This document shows, piece after piece, positions 1-8,580 of a stretch of 64,000 nucleotides of DNA. A program made the position numbers and the translations under genes. The stretch is taken from the NCBI GenBank assembly GCA_964389925.1, contig CAYMGE010000009.1, positions 36,440 to 100,439 of the forward strand. The letters are read 5' to 3'. The notes below the pieces were generated by a model. It was given only the letters and a program-made list of their open reading frames with translations. It had not been told where the DNA came from and did not search any database. Each line of letters opens with the position of its first letter. Positions within the stretch are counted from its first letter, which is position 1. The stretch comes from CALECP01 sp964389925. GTDB taxonomy: Bacteria > Chloroflexota > Anaerolineae > Promineifilales > Promineifilaceae.

Positions 1-2
1 AT

Positions 3-614
3 CGGATGAACGATTTGATCCCGATTGCGCGTGTTGAGGGGCAACTGCTCTATCACGGCCGAGATCTCTATGCTAAAAATGTTGACCCAGTTGAAGTGCG
101 TCGGCGCATTGGGATGGTTTTTCAAAAGCCAAACCCATTTCCAAAAAGCATTTACGACAACGTAGCGTGGGGCGCAAAGATCAATGGCTTCAGAGGCAAC
201 ATGGATGAATTGGTCGAGCAATCGCTACGAAGCGCGGCTCTGTGGGATGAGGTCAAAGACAAGCTGACGCAAAGTGGTCTCTCGCTTTCAGGCGGACAGC
301 AGCAACGCCTCTGCATTGCGCGGGCGATTGCGATTAAGCCAGATGTGATCTTGATGGATGAGCCATGTTCCGCCCTCGACCCAATTGCAACGCTGCGAAT
401 TGAAGAACTGTTGCAAGAGCTAAAGAAAGAGTACACGATTGCGATTGTGACCCACAATATGCAGCAGGCGGCACGTGCATCTGACTACACGGCCGTTTTC
501 TATGTCAATAACAATCGGACGGGTTACCTGCTCGAATATGGCACAACGGCGCAGTTGTTCACCAATCCAGCGAACAGCTTAACGGAAGACTATATTACAG
601 GTCGTTTTGGATAG
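3..614 (+). CDS. pstB: PstB phosphate ABC transporter ATPase (5' end outside window)
   Basis: This is the cytoplasmic ATPase subunit of the Pst high-affinity phosphate importer. The open frame runs into the left edge: codon 3-5 (Arg) precedes the Met at 6, and the residues RMNDLIP are internal in this family. The first 50 or so residues with the Walker A loop therefore lie upstream. Visible are the Q-loop (MVFQKPNPFP), the ABC signature LSGGQQQRLCIARA, Walker B (VILMDEPCSALDP) and the switch His (IAIVTHNMQQAARA). The C-terminal GTTAQLFTNP and YITGRFG are typical PstB endings. No phoU follows; the next gene is an arsenate reductase, which fits a phosphate/arsenate context because arsenate enters through phosphate transporters. 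Confidence 0.95.
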   Translation, partial: RMNDLIPIARVEGQLLYHGRDLYAKNVDPVEVRRRIGMVFQKPNPFPKSIYDNVAWGAKINGFRGNMDELVEQSLRSAALWDEVKDKLTQSGLSLSGGQQQRLCIARAIAIKPDVILMDEPCSALDPIATLRIEELLQELKKEYTIAIVTHNMQQAARASDYTAVFYVNNNRTGYLLEYGTTAQLFTNPANSLTEDYITGRFG

Positions 615-700
615 AAGTATGAAGGAAGAGTGGCATCCTATCTTTTTGCTTAGCTTGTGTCACCTTGTTCATGATAATTATGGAGTTAAATGTTTGAGCT

Positions 701-1111
701 ATGAAAAGAAAAGTTTTGTTTCTTTGCACAGGTAACTCTTGTCGCAGTCAGATGGGTGAGGCGTTGGTCAACCATCTGAAAGGCGAAATATGGGAAGCAT
801 ACTCGGCCGGCACACGCCCCTCTGGCTACGTCCACCCATTGGCAATTCGCGCCTTGAAAGAGATCAACGTTCCAATCGGCGAACTGAGTAGCAAAACACC
901 TGACGCTCTACGAGATATTCAGTTTGATCGCGTCTATACGGTGTGTGGGAGTGCGGCCGAAGATTGCCCTGTTTGGCTGCGTGAGGGAGAAGTATTGCAC
1001 GTGCCGTTTGATGATCCGGCCGATGCAGAGGGAACAGTTGAGGAAAAATTCGCCGTCTTTGCGCGTGTGCGGGATGAAATAATTGCTCAGATCGTCGAAC
1101 AATTATCGTAA
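701..1111 (+). CDS. arsC: Arsenate reductase, thioredoxin-coupled ArsC type
   Basis: This 136-residue protein has the low-molecular-weight phosphatase fold. The N-terminal P-loop CTGNSCRS places Cys9 and Arg15 in a CX5R site. A second cysteine pair, Cys82 and Cys89 (VCGSAAEDCP), matches the Cys10/Cys82/Cys89 relay of the thioredoxin-linked ArsC from plasmid pI258. This distinguishes it from ordinary tyrosine phosphatases, which lack that pair. It should reduce arsenate to arsenite in the cytoplasm. It lies 86 bp after pstB on the same strand, so co-expression with phosphate uptake is plausible. No arsenite pump or ArsR is visible in the window. The ATG at 701 has no clear Shine-Dalgarno. Confidence 0.88.
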   Translation: MKRKVLFLCTGNSCRSQMGEALVNHLKGEIWEAYSAGTRPSGYVHPLAIRALKEINVPIGELSSKTPDALRDIQFDRVYTVCGSAAEDCPVWLREGEVLHVPFDDPADAEGTVEEKFAVFARVRDEIIAQIVEQLS

Positions 1112-1145
1112 CATACTTTTTGCGGCATTCGATAGAACCACAAAA

Positions 1146-1177
1146 AGCGCGGCAAAGTCCCAAATGGGAGCCGCGCT
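1146..1177 (-). terminator. Rho-independent terminator of the 42-residue membrane protein gene
   Basis: An 8-bp stem AGCGCGGC/GCCGCGCT (1146-1153 with 1170-1177) encloses a nested TCCCA/TGGGA stem. Read on the minus strand the hairpin is followed by TTTTT, the classical intrinsic terminator form. It lies 27 bp past the stop of the minus-strand gene at 1205-1333. On the plus strand no T-run follows, so it does not look designed for arsC. Confidence 0.7.
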
Positions 1178-1204
1178 CTCCTAGCTTCTAAACTACAAAA
1201 TTTA

Positions 1205-1333
1205 TCAATTCTTCCGTACAGGAATAGGCTGTGGTTTTGGCTGCTTATCTAGCTGCTCCTTAACCAACTTTGGAACTAAAACTGCTGCTAATGCTGCGGC
1301 CGCCAATCCGATAACGAAGCTCATCAAAATCAT
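1205..1333 (-). CDS. Small single-pass membrane protein, 42 residues
   Basis: I do not recognise a family. The frame encodes MILMSFVIGLAAAALAAVLV, a hydrophobic helix, followed by a basic and proline-rich tail (KLVKEQLDKQPKPQPIPVRKN). AGGA lies 8 nt before the ATG at 1333 (minus strand). A good sigma70-like promoter lies upstream (1409-1437) and a strong terminator downstream (1146-1177), so the gene forms a complete transcription unit. It follows rlmN on the same strand, 113 bp away. A single N-terminal helix with a charged cytosolic tail is common in small regulatory or assembly membrane peptides, but no function can be assigned. Confidence 0.6.
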   Translation of the reverse strand: MILMSFVIGLAAAALAAVLVPKLVKEQLDKQPKPQPIPVRKN

Positions 1334-1408
1334 GACGTTAATCCTGTAAATATCAACTCAATAATCAGTCTGAATCATAGATCGCAAAAGTAAGAACAAC
1401 GTGTGTGC

Positions 1409-1437
1409 AGTATATATAATTGGACAGTTCCCGTAAA
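1409..1437 (-). promoter_or_regulatory. Sigma70-type promoter for the small membrane protein
   Basis: On the minus strand TTTACG (1432-1437) and TATACT (1409-1414) are separated by exactly 17 bp. The predicted start site would give a leader of about 70 nt before the ATG at 1333. The promoter lies in the gap after rlmN. Confidence 0.5.
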
Positions 1438-1446
1438 GCCCTAAAT

Positions 1447-2568
1447 TTACTTCTCACTAAAGTCAATTTTGCTGCCTTTGTGCTGATAGATTTCGGCAAT
1501 CGCGCGGTCGCGGAGCTGACCACAGCCAGCTTGGATGTCAATGCCGCGCCGCACGCGCACGGTGCTGCTCACGCCGTATTCAGCCAGCTTTGCTTGGAAG
1601 TCGTTGACACGCTCACGTGAGGAGGGATTGCCAGTGAAGCCACCTGTTGGATTGAGGGGGATGAGATTGACGTGGCAGAGCATTCCTGTAAGCAGTTCTC
1701 CAAGCGCAATTGCTTGCTCAATCGTATCGTTCTCTCCGTTGATTAATGCCCATTCAAATGTTAGGCGGCGGCCTGTTTTCTCAATGTAATAGTGACAAGC
1801 ATCGATGAGATCAGCGATTTTCCAGCGGCGATTGACAGGGAGTAGTTTGCCGCGTTCTTCATCTGTGGCAGCATGGAGTGAGATAGCAAGAGGCGTTTGG
1901 CGTTGTTCGTCGGCATATCTGCGGATGGCAGGGACGAGGCCGACGGTCGAGATTGTGATTTTGCGTGCGCCGAGATTGATGCCGTTCTCGGCCGTAACAC
2001 GATCAAGCGCAGCAATCGTATTGTTATAGTTGTGGAGCGGCTCGCCCATGCCCATCATGACGATGTTGGTGATGTGTTTGTTTTTGTGGGCGAGTTCTCG
2101 GCCGAAATGCGTCACCTGCGCGACAATTTCCCCAACGCTGAGATTACGATAGAAGCCCATTTGTCCCGTCGCACAAAAGACGCAGTTCATCGCACAGCCC
2201 GCCTGTGTGCTAATGCAGATCGTCTGACGTTTGTCATAGCCCATCAATACCGTCTCAATTAGCTGACCGTCGGGGAGCTGAAATAGCTTTTTGACTGTTT
2301 GCTCATCGCTGGAATGTTGAACAAGGACGGGTGTCAGCGTAGAGAGTGTCGCAGACTGATTTAGCGTTGCCCGCAGCGATTTTGGTAGATTTGTCATCTC
2401 ATCGAACGTTTGGGCAAAGTTGACATATAGCCACTCCCAGATTTGCCGAGCGCGGTATTTTGGTTGACCGAGTTGTTTAACAAAATTAGTCAACTCTTCG
2501 AGCGACAAATCATAGAGACTCGGCCGTTGGTCTGTCTGCGTGAGTGAAAGGGGGATATTCTGCGTCAT
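1447..2568 (-). CDS. rlmN: RlmN, 23S rRNA/tRNA adenine-C2 methyltransferase
   Basis: This 373-residue radical-SAM enzyme methylates C2 of an adenine in 23S rRNA and in some tRNAs. The radical SAM cluster CX3CX2C is visible (CAMNCVFCATGQMGF), as are an N-terminal RlmN helical region (LSLEELTNFVKQLGQPKYRARQIWEWLY) and the MGMGEPLHNY motif. The C-terminal GCGQL provides the conserved second Cys of the methyl-transfer mechanism. The frame stays open farther upstream, but that extension lies antiparallel to nothing conserved and overlaps the preceding HAD gene. The ATG at 2568 (MTQNIPL) gives the usual family length. It is 22 bp downstream of the HAD phosphatase gene and probably shares its transcript. 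Confidence 0.95.
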   Translation of the reverse strand: MTQNIPLSLTQTDQRPSLYDLSLEELTNFVKQLGQPKYRARQIWEWLYVNFAQTFDEMTNLPKSLRATLNQSATLSTLTPVLVQHSSDEQTVKKLFQLPDGQLIETVLMGYDKRQTICISTQAGCAMNCVFCATGQMGFYRNLSVGEIVAQVTHFGRELAHKNKHITNIVMMGMGEPLHNYNNTIAALDRVTAENGINLGARKITISTVGLVPAIRRYADEQRQTPLAISLHAATDEERGKLLPVNRRWKIADLIDACHYYIEKTGRRLTFEWALINGENDTIEQAIALGELLTGMLCHVNLIPLNPTGGFTGNPSSRERVNDFQAKLAEYGVSSTVRVRRGIDIQAGCGQLRDRAIAEIYQHKGSKIDFSEK

Positions 2569-2590
2569 GAGAAAACAAACACAAGCCGTT

Positions 2591-3427
2591 CTATTGATTG
2601 CGGAGCGCGTCGTAGAGCGCGGCGATATTCGGGAGGATGTGTGTAGGCTGTATGGAAGCTGTTGTAGCCTCCTCATAGGTGGCGATGCCAGAGAGAACGA
2701 GGAGCGAAGGCAGCCCCGCATTGTGTGCGCCCACGATGTCGGTGTTGAGGCGGTCACCGACCATAATTGTTGTGGTAGGGTCAGCATTGAGGCGGCGGAC
2801 AGCTTCATCAAAAATGTAGCGTTCGGGCTTGCCAATGATGGTCGGTGTCACGCCTGTGCTGAGTTCGACGACGGCGATCAGTGCGCCTGCGCCGGGCAAT
2901 CGGCCGATTTCGCTCGGAAAATTCACATCGGGATTGCTGCCAATAAAGCGTGCGCCCTGATTGACATAGTAGGTTGCTGCGGCGAGATCAGCGTAAGTCA
3001 CAGATGGGGTGAGGCCAACAACGACAATTTCGGCCGCGTCCAATTCCCCTTTAATATCACTTGGTTGTCGAATTGCGTTGAACTGCCCTTGTTGATTGAT
3101 AACGTGTAAACCATGTTTGCGAATGCCTTGATGCAGGCCATCGCCACCTACAACATAGACTGACGTGCCTTTGGGATAGTTTTGGGCGAGATAGGTCGCG
3201 GTGGTTTCGGCCGAGCTTAATATCTGCCACTCTGCGACAGGCACACCTAGCTTTGCCAGCTTCTCAACGTATTGCGCTGGCGTTTTCGACGCATTGTTGG
3301 TCGCCATCACATGCCCGATGCCACGCTCGCGCAGCAGCCCAAACAGATCGGCGAGCTTTTCCATCGGCTCCATCCCGCGCCACAGCACGCCATCCATATC
3401 AAAAATAAAGTTTCTGTATATTTGCAT
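2591..3427 (-). CDS. HAD-IIA family phosphatase, NagD-like
   Basis: This 278-residue cytosolic phosphatase has motif I FDMDGVLW (nucleophile Asp10, acid Asp12), the ATNNAS motif II, and a C-terminal motif III/IV region with GKPERYIFDEAVRRL and MVGDRLNTDIVGAHNAG. The large cap between motifs II and III is typical of the NagD/PNPPase (C2 cap) subfamily, whose members hydrolyse small phosphomonoesters such as phosphoglycolate, UMP or p-nitrophenyl phosphate. The true substrate cannot be told from sequence. A TACAAT box ends only 11 nt before its ATG and no Shine-Dalgarno is present, so the mRNA may be leaderless. rlmN follows on the same strand. Confidence 0.85.
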   Translation of the reverse strand: MQIYRNFIFDMDGVLWRGMEPMEKLADLFGLLRERGIGHVMATNNASKTPAQYVEKLAKLGVPVAEWQILSSAETTATYLAQNYPKGTSVYVVGGDGLHQGIRKHGLHVINQQGQFNAIRQPSDIKGELDAAEIVVVGLTPSVTYADLAAATYYVNQGARFIGSNPDVNFPSEIGRLPGAGALIAVVELSTGVTPTIIGKPERYIFDEAVRRLNADPTTTIMVGDRLNTDIVGAHNAGLPSLLVLSGIATYEEATTASIQPTHILPNIAALYDALRNQ

Positions 3428-3438
3428 AGAGTACGATA

Positions 3439-3444
3439 ATTGTA
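3439..3444 (-). promoter_or_regulatory. -10 box of the HAD-rlmN transcript, possibly leaderless
   Basis: On the minus strand TACAAT lies 11 nt before the start codon at 3427. With normal -10 to start-site spacing the 5' leader would be about 4-5 nt. No convincing -35 box is seen. Confidence 0.35.
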
Positions 3445-3467
3445 CCGAAAGCGTTGCATTGGTGCGA

Positions 3468-3501
3468 TTGGAGCGTTATTAACGGCTGGTATAATCACCA
3501 G
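3468..3501 (+). promoter_or_regulatory. Promoter of the glycosyltransferase operon with a palindrome over the -10
   Basis: TTGGAG (3468-3473) and TATAAT (3490-3495) are 16 bp apart, with a TGG extension just before the -10. The -10 sits inside an interrupted palindrome CTGGT-6-ACCAG (3486-3501), which could be an operator. The gene start at 3537 follows about 35 nt after the likely transcription start. Confidence 0.5.
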
Positions 3502-3536
3502 TTCTTTGAAACCTCAATACTCTGTAGAGAAAATTA

Positions 3537-4244
3537 ATGATTGAAAAACAAGATTTGACCGTTTCAGTGATTGTTCCGGTCTACAACGAATATGAAACTG
3601 TGCGTGATGCCATTCAACTGGTGCTGGAGCATGGTCGCTCAGATGAAATCATTATCGTGGATGATGGTTCAACCGATGGAACTCGTGACCTTTATCCCGA
3701 AATCGAAGGATATAGCGACAAAATCAAAATCTTTTATCATGATGAGAACAAAGGCAAGGGAGCGGCCGTTATCTATGGCTTTTCCAAAGCGACGAGCGAT
3801 GTTTTTTTGATCCAAGACGCTGACCTGGAATATGACCCTCGTGACTATGACGCGCTGCTTGATCCTATTGAACACGGCCGAGCAGATGTTGTCTATGGCT
3901 CACGCTTGCGCGGCGGTCCGACAAAGGCGATGTTTTTCTGGCACATGGTCGGCAATAAGTTTCTTACATTGATTACAAACCTACTTTACAACGCTATTCT
4001 GACCGACATGGAAACTTGTTACAAGGTTTTCCGTCGTGAGGTGGTTCAAGGTCTCAACTTAAAGTCCCGTGGTTTTGAGTTCGAGCCAGAAATCACCTCA
4101 AAAGTGCTAAAACGGGGCTATCGTATCTACGAGATTCCAATTTCTTATTACGGCCGTGAGTTCGATGAAGGCAAGAAAATCAGCCCATTAAAAGACGGTC
4201 CACGTGCGCTCTGGGCCTTGATTAAGTATCGTTTTGTAGATTGA
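3537..4244 (+). CDS. GT2 family glycosyltransferase, dolichol/polyprenyl-phosphate sugar synthase-like
   Basis: This 235-residue protein has a GT-A fold and no membrane helix. Near the N-terminus are VIVPVYNEYETV and the nucleotide-binding IIVDDGSTDGT; the metal-binding DADLEYDP follows at mid-protein, then GSRLRGGPTKA and ETCYKVFRREVV, all as in DPM1-like enzymes. Such enzymes transfer a hexose from a nucleotide sugar to polyprenyl phosphate at the inner face of the membrane. The next genes encode an integral glycosyltransferase and a YfhO-like protein, the sort of enzymes that use lipid-linked sugars, so a role in decorating envelope polymers or glycoproteins is likely. It is the first gene of a plus-strand operon. 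Confidence 0.85.
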   Translation: MIEKQDLTVSVIVPVYNEYETVRDAIQLVLEHGRSDEIIIVDDGSTDGTRDLYPEIEGYSDKIKIFYHDENKGKGAAVIYGFSKATSDVFLIQDADLEYDPRDYDALLDPIEHGRADVVYGSRLRGGPTKAMFFWHMVGNKFLTLITNLLYNAILTDMETCYKVFRREVVQGLNLKSRGFEFEPEITSKVLKRGYRIYEIPISYYGREFDEGKKISPLKDGPRALWALIKYRFVD

Positions 4245-4263
4245 TGACCCTTATCGGCCTGAG

Positions 4264-5655
4264 ATGTTCTGGGTATCTCAACTCCCGAAACACAGCATTG
4301 CGATTGCAATTTTGCTGGTGGGAACGTGGCTAAGAGTGCCGTTGCTCTTTACAGAGGGAATGCACGCAGACGAAGCTCTGTTTGGCACATGGGCGAATTG
4401 GATTGCATCGGGCTGGGACGTGTTATTACAAAATCAGGTGGTCGATAAACCACCTGTTTTGTTTTATGTACAAGCTATTGCACTACAGCTATTTACTAGA
4501 GCTGATTTTGCGTTGCGAGTGCCAAATTTTGTCGCCTCGCTCGGTCTGATTGCGCTAGCACTTACCCCTGGTGATAGACTGTTCTTCCTGCATAGGCAAG
4601 AGTCTATTCTGTTTGCGCTTCTGCTCACACTCTCCCCGTTTCTGATCCAATTCAGTGGAACTGGATTTACCGATCCGTTGATGCTCTATTTTGGCGTGGC
4701 AGGTCTGCTCGTGATGCAGCGAGATAGATTTGGTTGGAGCGGTATCTTGTTTGGATTGGCGATTGCAACAAAATATACGGCGATCTTTCTTCTGCCATTG
4801 CTGATAATTTTCATCAATCCAGCCATCTCGCAGAGACGAGAATTCGCCCTTTTCATGCAAGGATTATGTGGTGTTTTGTTTTGCCTGATCTGTTGGCTCA
4901 TTTTGAGCGGCAATGGGTTAGGAGGCACAGGGGACGGGCAGTTGATTCGAGGGTTGCGGGTGGTGAGTTCGGCCGAACTCCTCCCCCGCCTCCAAATTTG
5001 GAATACGCATCTATACGCCGCATTTGGCTACCCCTTCTTCATTATAATGCTCCCTGCCGCGAGCTTCTTACACTGGTATGGCTCAAACCGTGATCGTCTC
5101 CTGATTGCATACACAACAGGTTACTTTGCTTTTCACTGGCTCATTGCCACTGCATTACACGACCGCTACATGTTGCCACTCGTTTGGATGTCATGCTGGA
5201 TCGCTGCCCGCTCGATTCGCTTACTTTTCAGAAAAGCATCACAAAACTCGTCGCAGGCAGTTATATATGTAGCTATTACCACTTTACTTGTTCCGCTCAT
5301 ACTTGCACCAGCAGCTCTTTCGGCTCGTCGTGATGGGTATACAGCAGATCGATTAGACATCGCGCCGCTCACAGAGCCATTTGCCGATGCACCTTATGGA
5401 ACCGTCCTCTACGATCATTTCTATAGCTGGCATTTGCGCTACGAACTTTTTTATGAGCGTGTTTATGTCGAATGGGTGCCACATCCCGCTGAATTGATCG
5501 AAAATCTCGCGGTGTTCTATGACGAGCAGCGCTATCTTGTGCTTCCCGATGCGGCTGTGGCGACGCGCTTTCATGTCGCACTTAACGAAAATGGTTACAC
5601 ACTGCAAAGGCTCGTACAATCTGGTGACGTGATTTTGTATAAAATTGAGCGATAG
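4264..5655 (+). CDS. Integral membrane glycosyltransferase, ArnT/GT83-like
   Basis: This 463-residue polytopic protein has about ten hydrophobic segments. The first periplasmic loop carries the acidic motif MHADEALFGTWA, the catalytic Asp-Glu signature of GT-C enzymes, followed by VVDKPPVLFY, which is characteristic of ArnT/PMT-like proteins that take a sugar from a polyprenyl-phosphate donor. It starts 19 bp after the GT2 gene, which may make that donor. A small soluble C-terminal part (from about residue 360) faces the periplasm. Acceptor and sugar are not deducible. No Shine-Dalgarno is obvious before the ATG at 4264. Confidence 0.8.
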   Translation: MFWVSQLPKHSIAIAILLVGTWLRVPLLFTEGMHADEALFGTWANWIASGWDVLLQNQVVDKPPVLFYVQAIALQLFTRADFALRVPNFVASLGLIALALTPGDRLFFLHRQESILFALLLTLSPFLIQFSGTGFTDPLMLYFGVAGLLVMQRDRFGWSGILFGLAIATKYTAIFLLPLLIIFINPAISQRREFALFMQGLCGVLFCLICWLILSGNGLGGTGDGQLIRGLRVVSSAELLPRLQIWNTHLYAAFGYPFFIIMLPAASFLHWYGSNRDRLLIAYTTGYFAFHWLIATALHDRYMLPLVWMSCWIAARSIRLLFRKASQNSSQAVIYVAITTLLVPLILAPAALSARRDGYTADRLDIAPLTEPFADAPYGTVLYDHFYSWHLRYELFYERVYVEWVPHPAELIENLAVFYDEQRYLVLPDAAVATRFHVALNENGYTLQRLVQSGDVILYKIER

Positions 5656-5688
5656 AGCGCGATTGCGAGTCGCGGCTATAAATGAATT

Positions 5689-8517
5689 TTGAATAGACAA
5701 AGTAAAACCCTCACGCGATTGATTCCATTAGTTGTAATTGCTGCCATTGTGCTGATCGTTTATCGTCGCTTGGCGTTTACGAACTTGATCTTGGCACGCG
5801 GTGATACCTTTTTATATTTTTATCCTTACTGGGAAGCGGCCGCTGATGCATTACGAACAGCACGATTGCCATTATGGAATCCCGATCTGTTTATGGGTGC
5901 GCCACTGTTGGCAAATAGTCAGGTCGGCTTTTTCTATCCGCTAAACTGGCCTGTCTGGTTGCTGTTTGAGACACCAACGGCCGCCAAAGCCAGCATCATT
6001 TTGCATGTGATGATCGCGTCGTTTGGGACGTATTTGCTCGGCCGACGCGCCCTCAACCTCAGCAAAAGTGCTGCTGTTCTAGCCGCAATCCTATTTGGAC
6101 TCGGTGGCTATCTTTCTGCCCAAGTAGAACACATCAATCAGGCGCAAGGGATGGCGTGGATGCCATGGATGCTACTCGTCGTCAGCAGATGGGAGCTAGC
6201 TGTACGCGACTGGCGACGACTGGCAGGAAAAACAGTCGGCGTGGCGGCACTCTTTGGATTGCAACTGCTGGCGGGTCATACTCAAACGACATTTATTACA
6301 GGCGTTGGGTTGGGGATATGGGTGGCGGTTGAGTGGGGAGGGATGCTGGTTGCAAGTCGCGGCACGCAGACGACAAATGATGAGCAGATTTCACTCGTTC
6401 GACGAACTGCGCTGATGCTGGGAGCATTAGTGGCAGGCGTGTTGCTGGCAGTCATATTGGCGGGGATTCAGTTGATGCCAACCCTAGAGTTGACAGGGCT
6501 TTCGCGCCGCCAAGGTGGGCTACCGATTGACGAGGCGCTGTCGTTTTCGCTCCATCCACTGTTGTTTGCAAGGGCATTGTTGCCGGGCTATGGACAGATT
6601 CCTTATGCTGAATATATCGCGTATGTGCCTGTGATTGGGCTGATCTTGGCTGTCGTTGGCATCAGTCGCGTGGCCAAAAATTGGCGCATATGGCTGCCAC
6701 TGTCGCTTGTCATTTTGGGCATCTTTCTGGCGTTTGGGAAATACAATCCACTAATGGAGAATTATGTGATGCGCGTGCCGGGTTTTGCGCTATTTCGCGC
6801 CCCAGCACGTTGGATGGTTTTGTATTCATTAGGGGTCGCACTATTGGCGGGGGTTGGCTGGGATGCGATTAGCCGTAAGCAAGAGACAGAAGACAGCGAA
6901 CGGTCGCCTAAGACCTCCATTGTGATTGGGATATTGTTAGTGCTGGCGTTGATGATGGGGGTGGCGTACTCGACCGAACTCGGCCTAACAACCCCCATGC
7001 CGCCAGAATCCCCCGCTCAACAGCCGCGCTTTACGCTGTGGCTTGGCTGGCTGGGCGAGTTGGCAGCGGCCGTCTTGCTGTTGCTCGGTATACAAACTCA
7101 TGCAAAGCGTTCGCGTTACAAGTGGGCATTGTGGGTTCCAATTATCGCCGGGCTGATTTGGGCGCAACGAACGCTGACGATTGATGGGCTGACCACGCCC
7201 GAAGCATACACTGATGTACGGGCTGGCATGGCGCGATTGATGGCGGCAACAGAAGAGGCAAAAACACAAAATCAGCCACCGCCGCGCTTCTTAAGTATTA
7301 GCAAGGGATTTTTTGATCCGGGTGATCTTGGCGAGATTCAGTCGATTTATGGCGATCAGTTATCAGAGGAAGCTCTATATCGCTACATCGTGACGACAAA
7401 AGAGCGCGAGATCATCGCGCCAAATTTGACGCTTTCGTTTGGTTTGAGTTCGGTTGATGGCTTTGATGGGGGATTGTTGCCGCTTTATGATTACGCGGCG
7501 ACGGTTGGGTTAATGTTGCCAGAGGGGGTGACGACGGTAGACGGCCGATTGCGCGAATTTCTGACAATTATTCCCCCTGCCCAATGGCTTGACCTATTTG
7601 GGACACGTTTCCTAATCACGGATCGCACAGGCGATAATTTCTATCAATCTGGTGATGACAACGTGATGTTTGATTTGCAGCAACGGGCATTGTTGCAACC
7701 CTCCGAACATTTAGATATTGGCTTCTTGCCACCTTATGTTTCGACAGAGTTGTGGATTGTGGCAGATGGGTTTCCCGGTTCTATCATTGTCGATGGTGAA
7801 ATCATACCAACAGAGCTAGTCCAGAACGGAACCGTTTCAGCTAATGGCGTGCCGACCCCAACAGACACGCTCTATCGCGCTGTTTGGTCAGAGCCATTTC
7901 AGCCAGAAAGCATCACGATCGCGGCCGCTGGCAACCCAACAACCATCGCAGGAGTTTCACTCGTTCACAGCGCGGCAAACACATTTCGCCAGATTGTGCC
8001 GGGCAACTACAAGTTGGCGCACACAGGAGATGTGAAGGTGTATGAAAATCTCGACGTGTCGCCGCGTGCATTTGCGGTTTATGATTGGGTATATGCGGCC
8101 GATGTCGATTCGGCCGTTGCCACTCTATCAACCTTAGATGTTCAGCAAACGGCCGTCATCGAAGGGACTGGCGAGAATTCACCCTCAAGATTGCTCGAAA
8201 CAGAGGGAACCATCGTCACCGTGGAGAGCTACGCGCCAGAGAAAATCACCATTAGCGCAACATTGCCACAAGATGGATTGCTCGTTTTGACCGAGGCGTT
8301 TTATCCTAGCTGGGTAGTTTCTGTTGATGGTGAGCCGAGCGAGATTCTGAAAACGAACGGCATGTTTAGAGGTGTTTTTCTCGATGCAGGGACACACGAA
8401 GTTGTGTTTGAGTATCAATCCACATCATTGTGGAATGGGGCGATCTTGACCTTAGTGGGGATAATTTTGTTAGTGGGGTTGCTTGTTGTAAACCAGAGAC
8501 GGATTATGACAGATTAA
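5689..8517 (+). CDS. YfhO-like polytopic membrane protein
   Basis: This 942-residue protein starts with a hydrophobic helix followed by the periplasmic motif RGDTFLYFYPYWEAAADALRT and a pattern of about a dozen membrane segments up to residue 480. A soluble domain of about 400 residues and a last helix (SLWNGAILTLVGIILLVGLLVV) follow. RGD plus PLWNPDLFMGAPL is typical of YfhO-family GT-C proteins, which are linked to glycosylation of teichoic acids or other envelope glycans. The beta-rich tail with LTEAFYPSWVVSVDG is also a family hallmark. The start is a TTG at 5689; an ATG at 5682 is closed by a stop after four codons. It probably acts with the two upstream glycosyltransferases. Confidence 0.75.
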   Translation: MNRQSKTLTRLIPLVVIAAIVLIVYRRLAFTNLILARGDTFLYFYPYWEAAADALRTARLPLWNPDLFMGAPLLANSQVGFFYPLNWPVWLLFETPTAAKASIILHVMIASFGTYLLGRRALNLSKSAAVLAAILFGLGGYLSAQVEHINQAQGMAWMPWMLLVVSRWELAVRDWRRLAGKTVGVAALFGLQLLAGHTQTTFITGVGLGIWVAVEWGGMLVASRGTQTTNDEQISLVRRTALMLGALVAGVLLAVILAGIQLMPTLELTGLSRRQGGLPIDEALSFSLHPLLFARALLPGYGQIPYAEYIAYVPVIGLILAVVGISRVAKNWRIWLPLSLVILGIFLAFGKYNPLMENYVMRVPGFALFRAPARWMVLYSLGVALLAGVGWDAISRKQETEDSERSPKTSIVIGILLVLALMMGVAYSTELGLTTPMPPESPAQQPRFTLWLGWLGELAAAVLLLLGIQTHAKRSRYKWALWVPIIAGLIWAQRTLTIDGLTTPEAYTDVRAGMARLMAATEEAKTQNQPPPRFLSISKGFFDPGDLGEIQSIYGDQLSEEALYRYIVTTKEREIIAPNLTLSFGLSSVDGFDGGLLPLYDYAATVGLMLPEGVTTVDGRLREFLTIIPPAQWLDLFGTRFLITDRTGDNFYQSGDDNVMFDLQQRALLQPSEHLDIGFLPPYVSTELWIVADGFPGSIIVDGEIIPTELVQNGTVSANGVPTPTDTLYRAVWSEPFQPESITIAAAGNPTTIAGVSLVHSAANTFRQIVPGNYKLAHTGDVKVYENLDVSPRAFAVYDWVYAADVDSAVATLSTLDVQQTAVIEGTGENSPSRLLETEGTIVTVESYAPEKITISATLPQDGLLVLTEAFYPSWVVSVDGEPSEILKTNGMFRGVFLDAGTHEVVFEYQSTSLWNGAILTLVGIILLVGLLVVNQRRIMTD

Positions 8518-8530
8518 AAAGCGATGTGTG

Positions 8531-8565
8531 GCCAATGATTCCATCCCGCGTTTGGAATCATTGGC
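8531..8565. terminator. Shared hairpin between convergent genes
   Basis: A perfect 13-bp inverted repeat (8531-8543 with 8553-8565, arms GCCAATGATTCCA and TGGAATCATTGGC) with a 9-nt loop separates the YfhO-like gene from the convergent glycoside hydrolase gene. There is no T-run on either side, so termination strength is uncertain. Confidence 0.5.
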
Positions 8566-8580
8566 TATCGAATAGCGGAC

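Noticed and set aside
2569..2835. N-terminal extension of the RlmN frame to 2835
   Set aside because: The extra 89 residues overlap the HAD phosphatase gene, have no RlmN similarity and would make the protein far longer than the family. The ATG at 2568 gives a normal length.
2540..3109. Plus-strand open frame of 189 codons opposite the HAD gene
   Set aside because: It is a shadow of the minus-strand gene; it lacks recognisable motifs and a ribosome binding site.
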